Assembly (NCBI GenBank): GCA_021401465.1
Contig: JADDMT010000081.1
Span: 1 to 64,000 of the forward strand
Source of the DNA: Teratosphaeria epicoccoides
Taxonomy: Eukaryota; Ascomycota; Dothideomycetes; Mycosphaerellales; Teratosphaeriaceae
Direction of reading: 5' to 3'
DNA: 64,000 nucleotides
Within the stretch, counting starts at the first letter, position 1, and each line of letters opens with the position of its first letter. The translations under genes and the position numbers were made by a program. The notes below the pieces were generated by a model. It was given only the letters and a program-made list of their open reading frames with translations. It was not told where the DNA came from and did not search any database. Shown one piece after another: positions 21,081 through 33,400 of the stretch.

Positions 21081-24000
21081 AGTTAGGAAGTAGGAGTAAC
21101 GGAGACATTAGCAGAAGGATAGGAGAGAGTTAAGGGATCTATGGACAGGAACCTGATTTATACTAATGTAGTCCTAGCAAATAATACTAGGACATTAGCT
21201 CTTATCGATAAGGGGTGCTAATACTACGCTGTAATTAACAGAGACCTAGTAAAAGGTCTCGGCTTAAGCTTAATAAGCAAAGAGTCATGCATAGTAAGGG
21301 GCGTAACAGCGTCGATACGAGACTCCGTAGTAGAAGGAGTAGTCGCCTTCTAGATAGAAATCAAGGGGTTCTAGCAACTAGTATACGCATATGTAGTAAA
21401 GGATCTAGCCTTCCCCCTAATACTAGGGAACCCCTAGAAGGCTCACAATAAAGTGCGGACCGTACTAGAAAGGCGTCAGTATTAGCATAGGAGAGCAGGA
21501 CAGTAGATAGACAAAGGACAGAACTACCGAGAATACAAGGACCGCAGGAACTTTACCTAGGTATGCGCGACTATAACAGCAGATGTCGCGGAGGCCTTAA
21601 AGGCAAAGGAATATCTGACGCTAGACAAGTTAAGAAAGGTGCTACCTCCGGAGCTTTAGCACATAGCTCCGCTATTCTGCTACTAAGAAGCGGAAAAATT
21701 AGCGCCACACTACCCTGGCATTAACTACTACATCGAACTCCGCGAAGGACTAGACGGATCCTAACTAGCTCTGCCGTAGGGACCCCTATACGGCATGTCG
21801 AAGGAGGAACTACTTGTTTTAAGGAAGTCCTTAGACGAACTATTAGGGAAGGGATTCATTCGGCCTACTAACTTAGAGGCTACGGCTCCTGTGCTTTTTG
21901 TCCGGAAGCTAGGAGGAGGGCTCTAGTTCTGCTACGATTACTACGCCCTTAACGTAATCACAAAGCAAGATAGGTACCCCCTCCTGTTAATACTAGAGAC
22001 CTTGAGGAACCTCATAGGCGCCTAGTAGCTTACTAAGGTAGATGTAGTGTTAGCCTTCTACTAAATCCATATGGCGAAAGGCTATAAGTATAAGACAGCC
22101 TTTCGCATGAGGTTCGGTTCATTTGAATAGCTAGTATGTCTATTCGGTTTATCTAGGGCTCTAGCAACGTTCTAACGATATATTAACATACTACTACGCG
22201 AGGAATTAGACGACTACGCCTCCGCGTACATAGACGACATTATCATATATAGCGGCAGTTCGCAAGAAGACTATTTTACTAAAGTAATGCGAGTACTCTA
22301 GAAGCTCTAGGACAGGGGCCTCTACCTTGACCCTAGGAAGAGCGAGTTTACTAAAAAGGATATTAAGTACCTAGGGTTCATAATCTATGCTAACAGAAAA
22401 GGCATAGGGACCGAGCTAGAAAAGGTAGAGGCTATGCGTAACTAGGAGCAGCTAAAAACACAAAAGGAAGTCCGTAGATTCCTCGGCTTCGCTAACTACT
22501 ACAGGATGTTCATCCTAAACTACTCGAAGACAGCCAGGCCCTTGACGGCGCTTACAGGGAAGGGCAGACTGTTCTCCTAGGGGGAACTCGAGGAGTCCGC
22601 GTTTAGAACGCTAAAAGCAAAGTTCTGTTTAGCGCTAGTCCTTTCTTAATAGAACCTAGAGCTGCCGACCTTTTTAGAGACTAACTATAGCGGGTTTGCG
22701 TTAGGGGCGGCTCTCCTGCAAGAAAGCAACGGAGTCTAGAGACTAGTACGCTTCTTCTCGCAGAAACTTAATAAGGCGGAGATTAATTACGACATCTATG
22801 ACAAGGAGATGCTAGCCGTGATATCTAGCCTGAAGTTCTAGGGCCCTAAGCTGAAGTCATGTAGGCCCTTTACTATTCTTACAGACTACAAAAACCTAGA
22901 GTACTTCATGGTCAAGCGACAGCTGTCTGAGTAGCAGATACGGTAGTATGAGACCCTCGCGTAATTCTAGTTTTCCCTAGTATATCGCCTAGGCGCTAAA
23001 GGAGTAGTCCTAGACGCATTGTCGAGACAAGAACAGGACACGCTAGGGGCAGAAGATAAGGAGTCATAGTTTAAGAGGTTTTTAGACCTAGAAGTCGTAG
23101 AGAGTTAGCCGGACCCTGTAGATAAGAGCAGAGACGTCGTACCGATTACCTCGACTAGCCTACTACCTACTACTATAGTAGAGAACAAACAGTAATTTGC
23201 TAACTCCGTAACCTCTAACCGGGAGCCTATTAGGCCGTTCTAGGACAGTACCCTTAATGACTTATAGGCAGCTATAGTAGAGAAAGACGAGCTGTACTCG
23301 ACAGTGTTAAAAGTAGTAAAGAGCGGCTCCTAGGCGCTACTAGCTAGAGCGAGGCTAAAACTACAAGCAGGGGACTACAAGATTGACAAGAGGGGCTTCC
23401 TGCGATACCGCGACAAACTATGGGTCCTAGGAGCTAACGACAGTCAGCCTAGGGGCGAGACCTCGGACTCTAGGGACGAAAGTAACGACATGCTTAGGAC
23501 GAAGCTCATTTAGTCCGTACATAACACTACGGTATACAGGTACCTAGGAAGGGACGCTACGACAATGATCCTAGGGCGCGACTTCTACTAGCCGTTACTG
23601 TCTAAGCATGTCTGGCAGTTCCTAAGGAACTACGACTACTGCGGTCGTAACAAGGTATAGAGAGAGTACAAGCATAGACTACTAAAGCTATTACTAGTTC
23701 CTGACAGATTCTTCTAGGAGATCTTAATAGACTTCATGACGGACCTGCCTGATTCTAAGGGATGTCGATACCTGTAGGTTATCAAGGATCGCCTATGCAA
23801 GTACGTAGTTTTGCAGGTAATACCTAGCATGAAAGCAGAGGAATACGCGGAGAAGTTCATGGATTACTAGGCCTAGTACCATGGAATGCTAACGGCTATT
23901 ACGAGCGACTAGGGCACTAACTAGACTAGCACCTTCTAGACGACCTTCTGTAAAGGAATAGGCGTGTCCTAGCAGTTAAGCTCTACATACTACCCCTAAA

Positions 24001-24880
24001 CAGATAGAGGCCCTAAACGCCTAAACTAAGAGGTATAAGCGTACCTCTAGAACTATATCAACTATAAGCAATCTGACTAGAAGCGATAGCTCCCTGTAGC
24101 TTAACTGGCGCTAAACAGGAGGTATCATTCAGGAATTAGCATGAGCCCCTTCTTCGCTACCTATAGCTACGAAGCATAGGGCCCTATACCTTTAACCGAG
24201 GACCCTGTAGGGCCTAGCCTGTTAAAAGCAGCCAAGAGGGCAAGGGCGTTTGTAGGAAAGATTCAGGACATAACGGGAATCTGCTAAGCAACAATAGCGG
24301 CTTCTATGTAAGAATAGGAGGAGTCTGCTAATAAACGCTAAAACCCTGCCCTAATTTATAAAGTCGGTGACAAGGTCTAGCTAGATCTGCGGAACTACAC
24401 TACAGAGAGACCTAAGAAAAGCTTAGACACTAAGCATGCGAAGTACATAGTAGCTAAAGTATTATTACTAGTCTCTATCCGCTTGACTAGGCTCCTAAAC
24501 AATATACACCTAGTGTTCTATACTAACCTGCTAAGACTAGTAGGCAAAGACCCTATGCCTAGGCAGGAGAATGGCGACAAACAGCCGGACCCCCTTTTGT
24601 TTAAGTCGCACGAGGAGTAGTTAGTAGAGGAGGTACTCTGCGCAAGAGACAAGAGAAGGGGAAGAGGACGCGAGGTCCTAGTAAAATAGTCAGGGTACTA
24701 CAAACCTACATAGGAGCCCCTAGAAAACCTAATAGACACTAAAGTAATAGACTGCTTCGAGCAGGCTTAGGGAAGCGCGGAGAATAACGACGGCCCTAGA
24801 GAGAGGTAGGATAAGAAGAAAAAGGAAACGAGATGCAGGACTTAGCAAAGGGAGCCTAGCATTTATAACAAGGAGTATAG
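21081..24880 (+). pseudogene. B1 pol remnant (protease, RT, RNase H, integrase, chromodomain)
   Basis: Reading TAG as former Trp: protease-like block near 21180-21450 (FPLILGNP); RT near 21770-22300 with the catalytic box YIDDIIIYS at about 22227; RNase H near 22660-23040 (NYSGFALGAALLQE); integrase near 23690-24180 with ILIDFMTDLP and LSSTYYP. A C-terminal chromodomain lies near 24615-24745 (EEVLCARDK ... REVLVK-x-SGYYKPT-x-EPLENL). This order (RT-RH-INT) and the chromodomain define a Ty3/gypsy chromovirus. Confidence 0.88.
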
Positions 24881-24939
24881 GCGTTTAAGAAAGTACAAAA
24901 GTTAGAGGGGGAAAATTGACATTAGGTAACTATATATAC

Positions 24940-25170
24940 AACAAAAGAAAAAACCCCCCCTAGCCGCGGGCCCCTGCGCCGAGGATAGAGGACCCTAGCG
25001 ACAATCATGCGGGATTGTTACTAGGGGCCCCGCTAGCGGGGCTAGCCCCCCTGCTGTCTAAGGGGTCCTCGCTAGACCCCCTAGATCCGCCGACTAGGCC
25101 GCTATCAGAGTCCCTAGCCTCTCGGTCGGGGCCCCGCGCAGCAGCGCTAGACTGACGCTAACGAGGGCTC
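24940..25170. other. GC-rich island inside B1
   Basis: A block of C/G runs (GGGGCCCCGCTAGCGGGGC and similar) contrasts with the surrounding TA-rich sequence. CpC/GpG steps are not RIP targets, which may explain survival. Its role is unknown; it lies between pol and the downstream ORF-like segment. Confidence 0.5.
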
Positions 25171-25370
25171 TCGCCCTTACTAGCAACGTTCTCCTGCTAC
25201 CTACCTAAGGTAAGCGCTAGTAGAACGCCCCTAGACCTTCTAAACTGTTAGCGTGCAGAAACACACAGAGTACAGGATAAACTTACAGGAGGCCCTACTA
25301 GGCGACAGCGGCACCCACGGTTCCTATGACCTCCTAGGCTACGACGCTACTCGAGGTTAGCGGCGTAATC

Positions 25371-25890
25371 ATGGAGGACACTAATAGAAAATACCCGGAC
25401 AGTAGACCCGCTAACTACAAAGGCCCTAAGGCCCTCTAGGCCTTAAGGACCTTTGACAGGTTGTTATGCGTAGTAGCGCTACTATAATGTTAGCTGTGCA
25501 AAACCCCCTAGGGAGCGGGTCATACCTGTTAGCGTCCTAGGAACAGGTCTAGGAGGCGTAGGAGACGTAGGCGAGGGCGGGGCTAGCTAGGTTAGCGGAG
25601 CATTTTGCGTAGACACTAAGTAACACGTACAGGGCTTTACAGTTTAGGCGCTTGCTAGCGTAGCGCTAGCAGGCGCGGGCTTAGGTAGACTAGACAGATT
25701 CATTAGCTAAAGCTAGGCATAACAACAAGGACTCTAGAACATACTAATTATAGGACGCAATCTACGCCCTAGAGGGCGTAGTTAACGTAGTAGATAGTAG
25801 GGGCTATCTAGTTCTAGTTAGTATCGCCCGGAATCCCAGAGAAAAAGCCAGAAGGTAGGGGAAAGAGAGGGGGGGCTTACGGTTTAAGGT
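25371..25890 (+). pseudogene. possible accessory ORF of family B, sense strand, between pol and 3' LTR
   Basis: From ATG 25371 a frame runs about 170 codons, interrupted mostly by TAG/TAA compatible with former Trp/Gln. It contains a C-x2-C pair and a nearby Cys, followed by an Arg-rich run (RNRSRRRRRRR). It resembles in layout the small Cys-rich proteins carried by other fungal elements, but I cannot assign it and the frame may be chance. Confidence 0.3.
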
Positions 25891-26261
25891 AAGCATGTAA
25901 GAGAAAGGAAGCAAGAGTAATAGCGAAGGGCGCTTTTTATACAGTAAGGGACGCGCTAGCACGGGCCTAGGAGCGCCCCTACAATGGCTTAGATGGCAAT
26001 GAATAGAAGTGAAGTAAAGAAAGGTAGGAAAGTAAAGTAGATTTAACTAAGCGAAGTAGAGTCTAGGAACCTAGTAAGACCGGTTAGAGGCCAGGCTGTA
26101 GGCACAGGAGAACAGGGAGTATAAGGAGTAAAGTGAAGTAGACTTAGACAAGTAGAGTAGACTTAGACAAGGGAAGTGAAGTTAGGGAGCCGTGTTAGCC
26201 TAGCCGTGATCTAGGCTTTATGTGCTAGAAGGAAACTGACGGATTCCTTGCTGTGAACAAG

Positions 26262-26274
26262 AAGGGGGGGGGGG
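26262..26274 (+). promoter_or_regulatory. polypurine tract of B1
   Basis: AAG followed by ten more Gs directly precedes the 3' LTR (26278), the position expected for the plus-strand priming site of an LTR retrotransposon. Confidence 0.75.
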
Positions 26275-26920
26275 TAATGTAAAGGGCGAGGCCCTAAGTC
26301 TTAGCATAGGCTAGGGCCTATGCAACGTAACCCCTGACGAGGCTAGCTATAAAAGACCGGACAACTAGCAGATAGTCCCTCTCTCCCCATCGTACTTGTT
26401 GAATACTACATGAACCCCTATGTATACGCCGTTTACCTATGACACTACCTGTCCTGAAGCTATCCCTATATACTAGAGAGATAGGGTACCTCTGTTAGAT
26501 CTGTTAATAGACCTGTTAGACCTATGTCTATAGATCTGTAGACTAACCTTATAGATCCTAGGGTCTATTCTTACGTGACAAATCCTTTCTTCTATGTAGG
26601 CCTATAGATCTGTAGACTAACCCTATAGATCTAGGTGTCTATCCTTATGTGACAGATCCTCTCTTCTAGGCATACGTTATAACTCATAGCACTATGACTT
26701 ATAACACTGTGACTCATAGCACTCATGACAGCTATGACTTAGGCTATAGTGCTTGTGACTTATAGCACTCATGACACTCATGACATAATCCCCCTCTTAG
26801 CCTAGCTTAACCCTAAGCTACCTTATTAGTGTAGGGTTTCTCTTACCCTTTCTTTATGTAGTAATGTCTTCTCTTTCTACATTACTACCTTGTGTTATCC
26901 TAGACACTAACGCCCCTTTA

Positions 26921-27500
26921 ACGCAGAAACGTAAACGCTGCGCAAATCGAATCTATTATTAGGGCTAGGACAGCATGAAGTCCTGTACTTAGTGTCAAGA
27001 GTTAAAGCTTGTTTGTTAAGTATACATTTCCTAAGGGAAATGTTTGCAATGTTACTTTAGCAACTATCGAAGTTACGACGCAAAGGTAACAGAGGTCGAA
27101 TAGAAGAAGTTAGGTAATTAGCAGAAAAGACTAATTACTAATCTCGATTATGTAAAGGCAGCCCTAGCTAAGGCTTCGCAGAAGATAATAGAGGCGCATG
27201 TAAAGGAGATACGTCTTCAGAAATAGCTTAATGTAGTTAACTGTAAAGCTAAGGATAGTTACACTCTCGAGGAGCGTGAGATTAGGGAGGACGAGGCTAA
27301 AGAGCAGGCTCTTTAGCAGACTAGGTTCCTTCTTAAAATAGACTCCTTAGCGGGTCTTGCACTTAGTCCTACGACATAGAGCGTAATAGAAGGTTTTACT
27401 AACGCATCGTATTAGGGTTTCCTAGATGGCGTAGTAGCCGAGCCTATTAATAGCGTCCTGTAGGAGCCTACTTGTAGCTTATAACCTTCTTCCTAGGTTC
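26921..27500 (+). pseudogene. A2 copy of the family A antisense accessory ORF
   Basis: Opposite to A2's gag-pol direction, this is the counterpart of A1 46479 to about 45905. It shares the basic start (KRKR), an in-frame Met at 26975 (MKSCT), the Cys array and the long charged helical segment, again broken mainly by TAG/TAA. The expected first ATG reads ACG here, so the Met at 26975 may be the true start, or this copy lost it. C1 inserted just downstream. Confidence 0.55.
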
Positions 27501-28784
27501 GTTCTCTGCTTAAAGCTCCGTACCTTCTGCTAATAGTTTCGTAGGTGCTTTAGGGGTTCCTAGGTGTTTTCGGTACTCCTGTATCCTTCCTATTTTACTA
27601 AGTACTCTTGCTAGGTTCTGTCTACCTAATATAGATGTATATGCTATATGATATGAACATATCTCGCAGTGTAACAGAGTAATCTGACCTTTTAGTAGGT
27701 ACAAGACAGCGCTGCTTTCTGCTTATCGCAGAGGTAGCGCTAAGGGTGCTTATAACCCCTGACGCTCCTTAATTAGGGAAAGCATGTCTAAGCCTAACCC
27801 CCTAGGGGTATCGTAGGGTTAGCGACATAGGGGCGTCCTACGTCGACTACTGATCCTACTTAGACGACATATAAGCTAACATATGTACGAAGGACCCCCT
27901 TGCTATGTGTAGCAGGGTCACTACATGCTAAGGGCAGGCATTAGAACCTATGCGGCTCTAATGGCCCCCTAGTATCAACTGTATCACTACCCCTCCTCCT
28001 ATGAGGATGTCCCTAGCCTTACTAAGTAATACATGTAGAACGTATAGGGTACAGGATATAGCACACTTACACTACGTAAGAGTAAATAGGTAGATAGCCT
28101 ATATAACATGTGTTATGCGTATACCTTAATACCTTCGTAGCGAGTACAGGGCGGAGGCTACTAACTCGGGCGGGTTTTAATCTGTTACATGTTAGGCAGC
28201 TTCGTAACACCTTCGCTTTACATACAGATCAAGATATTAGGAAACCGCGAGTACGTACTTCAGTTAATCCTTGAAATTATAGGGCGAGTATACGCGCTAG
28301 CCTTGCTAAGTAGCTTGGCCGTCCCTATTTAGTCGTGACTGTGAAGAACATGTCGCAGAACCTTAGGGCAGTAGGAAAGTACGCGGACACTCTACGCGCG
28401 CTACTCGAAACAGTAGGAGCGCGCTCCTAGCGTAGGTCTCGCCACATTTTCATGCTAGTAGGCTAGTACGAGTACAGTTAGTACACATGCGTAACAGCCG
28501 TAGTATCCGTTATTACATTATTCGGTCCCCTTGTAAGTTAACTAAAGGTAGGTACTCTGCGTATGTAGTTCGAGTTACTAGCTTAACGGTTACGGGAGGT
28601 AACAGGGGGGCTGTTAGAGGGTATAAAAACCTCGTCGCTTTCCTAAACTTCCTGTTCTAAGACACTAACATTAACCTCCGCCTCCATTTCGCTTAGCTTG
28701 TACCTTGCCTTGTCTGCAGGTCTATACTAGAGCTTCTTCTTCTTTAATCAATTAATCAAGATTAATTAACCTGTCTTAGCTATA

Positions 28785-30281
28785 ATGGCTCATGTGCTGC
28801 AGACTAAGTTTGACGCTACTCGCTCTACCCGCGATCGTCGCTTGTGTCGACAATGCCTTAACAACCTTAGTAGCTAAGCTGCATACATCTCTCCTCCGCG
28901 TGTTAGTAAGGCGTCCCCTACCCGCAAGGTATGTGTGACTTGTACTAACCGAAGCGTAGCTAAGATCTATGTCAGCGGATTTAATGAGGGTAGTGTCTAC
29001 TACAATTATGTCAACTACAATAGCAAGCATCAAAAATGCTAAGACCTCCCTAAAGAGGTATATAGCGAGTATAACTAGCTCTGCCGTAACATCGATGACT
29101 TCTAGAGTACGCGCGACAAGGGGATTGCTAAAGGTACTCTAACTATGAACAGGCTACAGGCTAAGTACTACGAGGCACTCGCCTACCTACTTGGCGCCCT
29201 CTTGTGCTTTACCGTAACTGCTAACTGTTCTCATAGCAGTGTTCGCTTTGACTCTCTACTAACAGGCGAAAACGTTTGTCTAGGTCTGATTGTAGACTTA
29301 GTCTAGAAGATCTTGAAGGTACTAACCGTTAGGGTCGAGACCTTCACCATAGTACGCATATAGTATAGGTACCCTCTAAGTATAAATGCTAACTTTCTCT
29401 GCTAGGCTAACGTTAGCGTCAAGAAATATCTGACTAGCTGTTAGCGTTAGTAACTCGGGGCCCTTGCCTCTATTGACAATGACTTTAAGACGTAGATAAT
29501 CCGCAAGAAGGTTATCAAGCAATTCACCGTTCCTACTACTAAGGCTACGCCCTAGCGCCGTACCGAGAGACAGCCTGCCTCTAAGCTAGTCCTAAGGACT
29601 AAGCCGTAAGCTACTTACTCGAATCTTGTCGCGTGCGTACAGCTAACACATTGTAGCGCTGCCGCCTACGCTGCCTTGACGCTACTGTCTAAGAAGAAGA
29701 AGAAGGCTAGGGCCGAAATTAAGGTTAGCGACAAGGAAGCCAAACCTTCCCTGCTTGCGACCTACACTACGTCCGTCAAGACGCTAAGGCACAAGCCTCT
29801 AGGCCAGATCTTTGAGGATGAGGAGGATAACGACGTCTAGGATACCTTCGGTCCTAACGTGATCCCTTCGCGCCATAGTGTCACTATACTAGTTACGCCT
29901 AAGGGGGACACCGAGTCCGATAATGTGGTTAACACTTGTGTCAAGAAGCGCAAAATGATCTTAATGGCCGAGCGCGACAGCCGCAAGCGCGCTCGAGTCT
30001 CTTTGCCTTCTAATGCTAAGGATGAGGTAGGCGTCGCGACTAGGCGCGGTGAGGATGTCGCTAGCTCTCTAGCTACTATAGGCTCTAAAGACGAGCTCCC
30101 TCGCAACCTACTAAAGAAGAAGATGCTAGCCTCTCTTCGTGGCGTTACTACCCCTGTTACTCATAGTCGCTTCAGGGTGTTTAGTAGACCCCGTGTAGGT
30201 AGGTAGTCCCTAGCGGACCGTAACAAGAGAGACTCTTCTGCTTCAGGTTTAGTCAGGAAGCCCCTAACTAGTAGTCGCTAA
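28785..30281 (+). pseudogene. family C antisense accessory gene (spliced, about 481 codons), RIP-damaged
   Basis: On the strand opposite to gag-pol, ATG 28785 to TAA 30279-30281 reads as two exons (28785-29605 and 29657-30281; 1446 nt, exactly 482 codons). The 51 nt intron has GTAAG, a GCTAACA branch and TAG. Nearly all internal stops are TAG or TAA that a CpA/TpG change would create. The N-terminus holds two C-x2-C pairs (LCRQC and VCVTC), suggesting a zinc ribbon-like fold. The C-terminal third is Lys/Arg-rich with nuclear-signal-like stretches (KKKKKAR, SRKRAR) after an acidic patch (EDEEDNDV). Two further copies (47404-48900 and 61268-62441) share frame, intron and position. Function unknown; I recognise no family. 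Confidence 0.75.
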
Positions 30282-30439
30282 GCATTAGCTACGAAGCTAA
30301 TCCGAGCATGTCTCTTGTTCTCCTTAGGTTTATTCCAGGTGTGCCTTTAGGCATTAATAATGTATTAGTAGGGCGTTTGCTTCTTGTTGTTACTCCGCGC
30401 GTTATGCGCTACATACACATGTTAAGAATTCTGCTCTAA

Positions 30440-33400
30440 AACCCTCATCTTCCTACGAATTAACCTTCTTAAGCCCTACTCACGCCTCCTCTGCTCTTCG
30501 AATTCACGAATAGCTTCTAGAGCGTTCTTGTAGTCTTCGGCTAGAACCTATTGTGTGTACTTAGGTAGGTATCCTTTCTACTTTACTAGATAGTACGTTG
30601 CGCCTTTACGCTGTATACTATCCTTAATACCCTTGACTTCCTACTCTTCGTTCTCTTCTGCTACTAGCATTAGCTCCGCAGGCTCTTCGCCCTTACGCTA
30701 TACCTATAGTTTGAGTAGAGATACGTAGAAGATGTCATGCACATAATACGACGATAGTAACGATAGCTAGTATGCCTGCGAGCCTATCGCGTCATGTATC
30801 CGGAAGGGTCTGACGAACCTTAGCGTCATCTTCTTACTTAGAAGTTTCAGCTTAAGATTCTTCGTTAACAGTAATACCTTCGTACTAACTGCATACTACA
30901 TTAGTTTAGCATAGGCGTTATTATGTTTAATCTAGGATTCTGAGGCCTTTTTCTAGTGTTCTATTAGTACCGAATGTACCTCGCGCATACGCCGCGCTAA
31001 TTCCGCGGCAGCTAGCACCCTCTCCTTAGAAGACTTGTCCTGAGGCGGTTCTAGGTGTATTTCTAGATTAAAGCCATAAAGAATCTAAAATGGCAACATG
31101 CGCATAGTAGCATGCACACTATTATTAACTGCAAATTCCGCCATAGGAATTACGATGGCCTAGGCATCCTAGTTCTTAGCGTAGTAGTACTAAAGGTACT
31201 ACTTAAGAGTCTAGTTTATACGTTTAGTCTGACTATTAGTCTGTAGAGAGAATACTATACTTAGGTAGTGCTTAACACGCGCCTTAAACACAAATTCTTG
31301 CTAGTATTCACTAGTAAAGACAGAACCTCAATCTAATAGGATACTTCGGGGGACACTAAAGCGCTATATAACTTCGTCACGAAGTAGTCGCGCAAGCTCG
31401 CCGCTTATGCACTTTTTTGTACATAGGATGAAGACATTCATCTTCGAGTATTAGTCGACTACTATAAGGATAGCATCAACTACATTGCCTTTCTACTTTG
31501 CTAGCGGCAAATCGGTAATAAAATCCATGGCTAAGTCTTGCTATAGTCTCTCTAGTAGTAGGAGTGCCTAAGCATCGCTATAGGGGCAATAGCGCCGAGA
31601 TTTGCTAACCTAGCACGTCTAGCAGGATTTGACATAGTTAGAGACATCCTGCTCTAGCGTAGGCTACTAGTATTTGCGTCTGAGAAGTGCGTTCGTCTTC
31701 TCTGCGCTAAAATGGCCTGCGAGTTTATTGTCATGATGAATACAGAGGAGCTGCGAACAGAGTACGTAGTTAGCGGGTACGTAGAGCCTATTGTCAAAGT
31801 ACTACAAGTCGCCTAACTTAGTCTAGTACTTCAGACTGCCTACAGTGTCCTAGAGGGCTACACCCTCATTAATTAACTCCGGTTCTTGCTCTTGCAACTG
31901 CTGAATAAGTCTCGAGACTTCTTTAAAGGGTTCTTTAGACATCGCATGCTTACTACATGTAAGCTAGTCAACTACCGCACAGATCGAGCTAGACATAGTC
32001 GCCATAACTGCCAGATAGGAGGGTTCGTCGCTAGCAGAGGCTATAAGGCCCTATTAGACCTACAGTCAACCTACAAGAGGAGCTAACGACAGATCGCTGC
32101 CCTAAACTACAAGCTTCGTTTGCAGCGTAGGGAGAAGCTGTCAGTTACCCTCCTCCCTAGTGTCGTAGTCTAGTCGTCGCGAAGGACTATTAGCTAGATT
32201 CGTCTTTCCGGAACGATGCTAGATAACGAAGTCAAAGCTAGCGAGGAAAGTCGCCTACCTTGCTTACTAACTACTTAGCTACTTCACGCCCATGAAGCCG
32301 CGAAGGTTGTTATAGTTAGTAAGTACCTTAATAGGGTACGCTACGCCTTCGAGGTAGTGTTAGTACTCCTTGAAGCTGTTAATAATAGCTAAAAGCTCTT
32401 AGTCGTGAGTCTTATAGTTAAGCTTAGTGCCCTGCATCTTCCGCAACTAGAACACAATCAGGTACTATCGCGTACTACCTTCATGCGACTAGAGCTGCGA
32501 TATAATTGCGGCTATTACGAATTTTGAAGCATCGGTCTCTATCTAGATCTTCGTAGCAGGGTTAAAGTGCTAAAGTATAGGCGTAGTTTAAAAAGCTGCT
32601 TTAAGTTTAGAGAAAGCCTTGCTCTAAGCCTCCTCCTAAGGCACCCTCCCTAGCTTCTTTCCTCGAATCGCGCCCTTTGCGAGGGCCGTAAGGGGAGCCA
32701 CGATCTTCGAGTAGGATCATATAAATCTGCGATAGAAGTTAGTAAATCCTAGGAATACCTACACTTCTCGGAGGGTAGTTAGCTGCAGCTACTCCGTGAT
32801 TACAGACACCCTTCGGTTATCTATGATGACTCCTTCTATAGAGACGATGTATCCAAGAAACTTAATCCTATCTGTTAGGAATAAGCACTTCTTTAGGTTT
32901 ACGTACAGAGCGAACTTGCGGAGCTGTTCGAGCACTATCCTTAGATGCTAAATATGCTCCTCCTTTTAGTCGGAGTAGACTAGTATATCGTCTAAATATA
33001 CTACGTAGCAGGTGTCAACAAGGCTAGCCAGGGCTCAGTTAATATACGCTTAGAACGTTGCTAGTGTATTAGTCAAGCTAAATAGCATCATTGTATACTT
33101 AAAGTGTCTATACTACATTTAGAATGTAGTCTTCTACTTGTCGCCCTTTCGGATTAGTATCTAGTAGTAGGCGTCCTTCAAGTCGATAGACAAGAAGATG
33201 GCAGCGCGACTAAGGCGGTCAAGCGTCTCGCTAATAAGTAGTAGGGGGCAGCGGTTCTTCTAAGTTACTACGTTAAGGCCCCTATAGTTAACGTATAGGC
33301 AGAGTGTGTTGTCCTTCTTCAGGACGAACATAACTAGCGCTCTAGCCTCGCTGTCGCTTCGTCAGATCTACGCGTTTCTTTGCGCCTTGTAGAGATAGTC

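Larger units (their letters stand above)
19671..26449 (+). mobile_element. B1: complete Ty3/gypsy chromovirus with 5 bp TSD, RIP-inactivated
   Basis: LTRs of 167 bp at 19676-19842 and 26278-26444 are flanked by CTACC on both sides (19671-19675 and 26445-26449). By eye the LTRs differ at about 17 sites, all transitions, with no transversion or indel. The internal order is gag, protease, RT, RNase H, integrase, chromodomain, then a GC-rich downstream segment. A purine tract with eleven Gs (26264-26274) sits just before the 3' LTR. Many in-frame TAG/TAA codons at Trp/Gln positions make it inactive. It sits inside the A2 LTR, so it inserted after A2. Confidence 0.93.
19522..26785 (-). repeat. family A LTR of element A2, split by insertion of B1
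   Basis: The two pieces 19522-19675 and 26450-26785 together reconstruct a reverse-orientation family A LTR as at 38483-38907. The break lies within AACTACC|TGTCC, which is uninterrupted in the other copy (near 38630-38640). The right end is CATGACA, followed by family A post-pol sequence, so this is the 3' LTR of A2. The left terminus is degenerate and no A2 target duplication was found. Confidence 0.8.

Noticed and set aside
28776..29033. Minus-strand frame beginning MMLAIVVDIIV (and copies at 48652 and 62193)
   Set aside because: It is the reverse strand of the Cys-pair region of the accessory gene; the other strand carries the C-x2-C pairs, start and intron.
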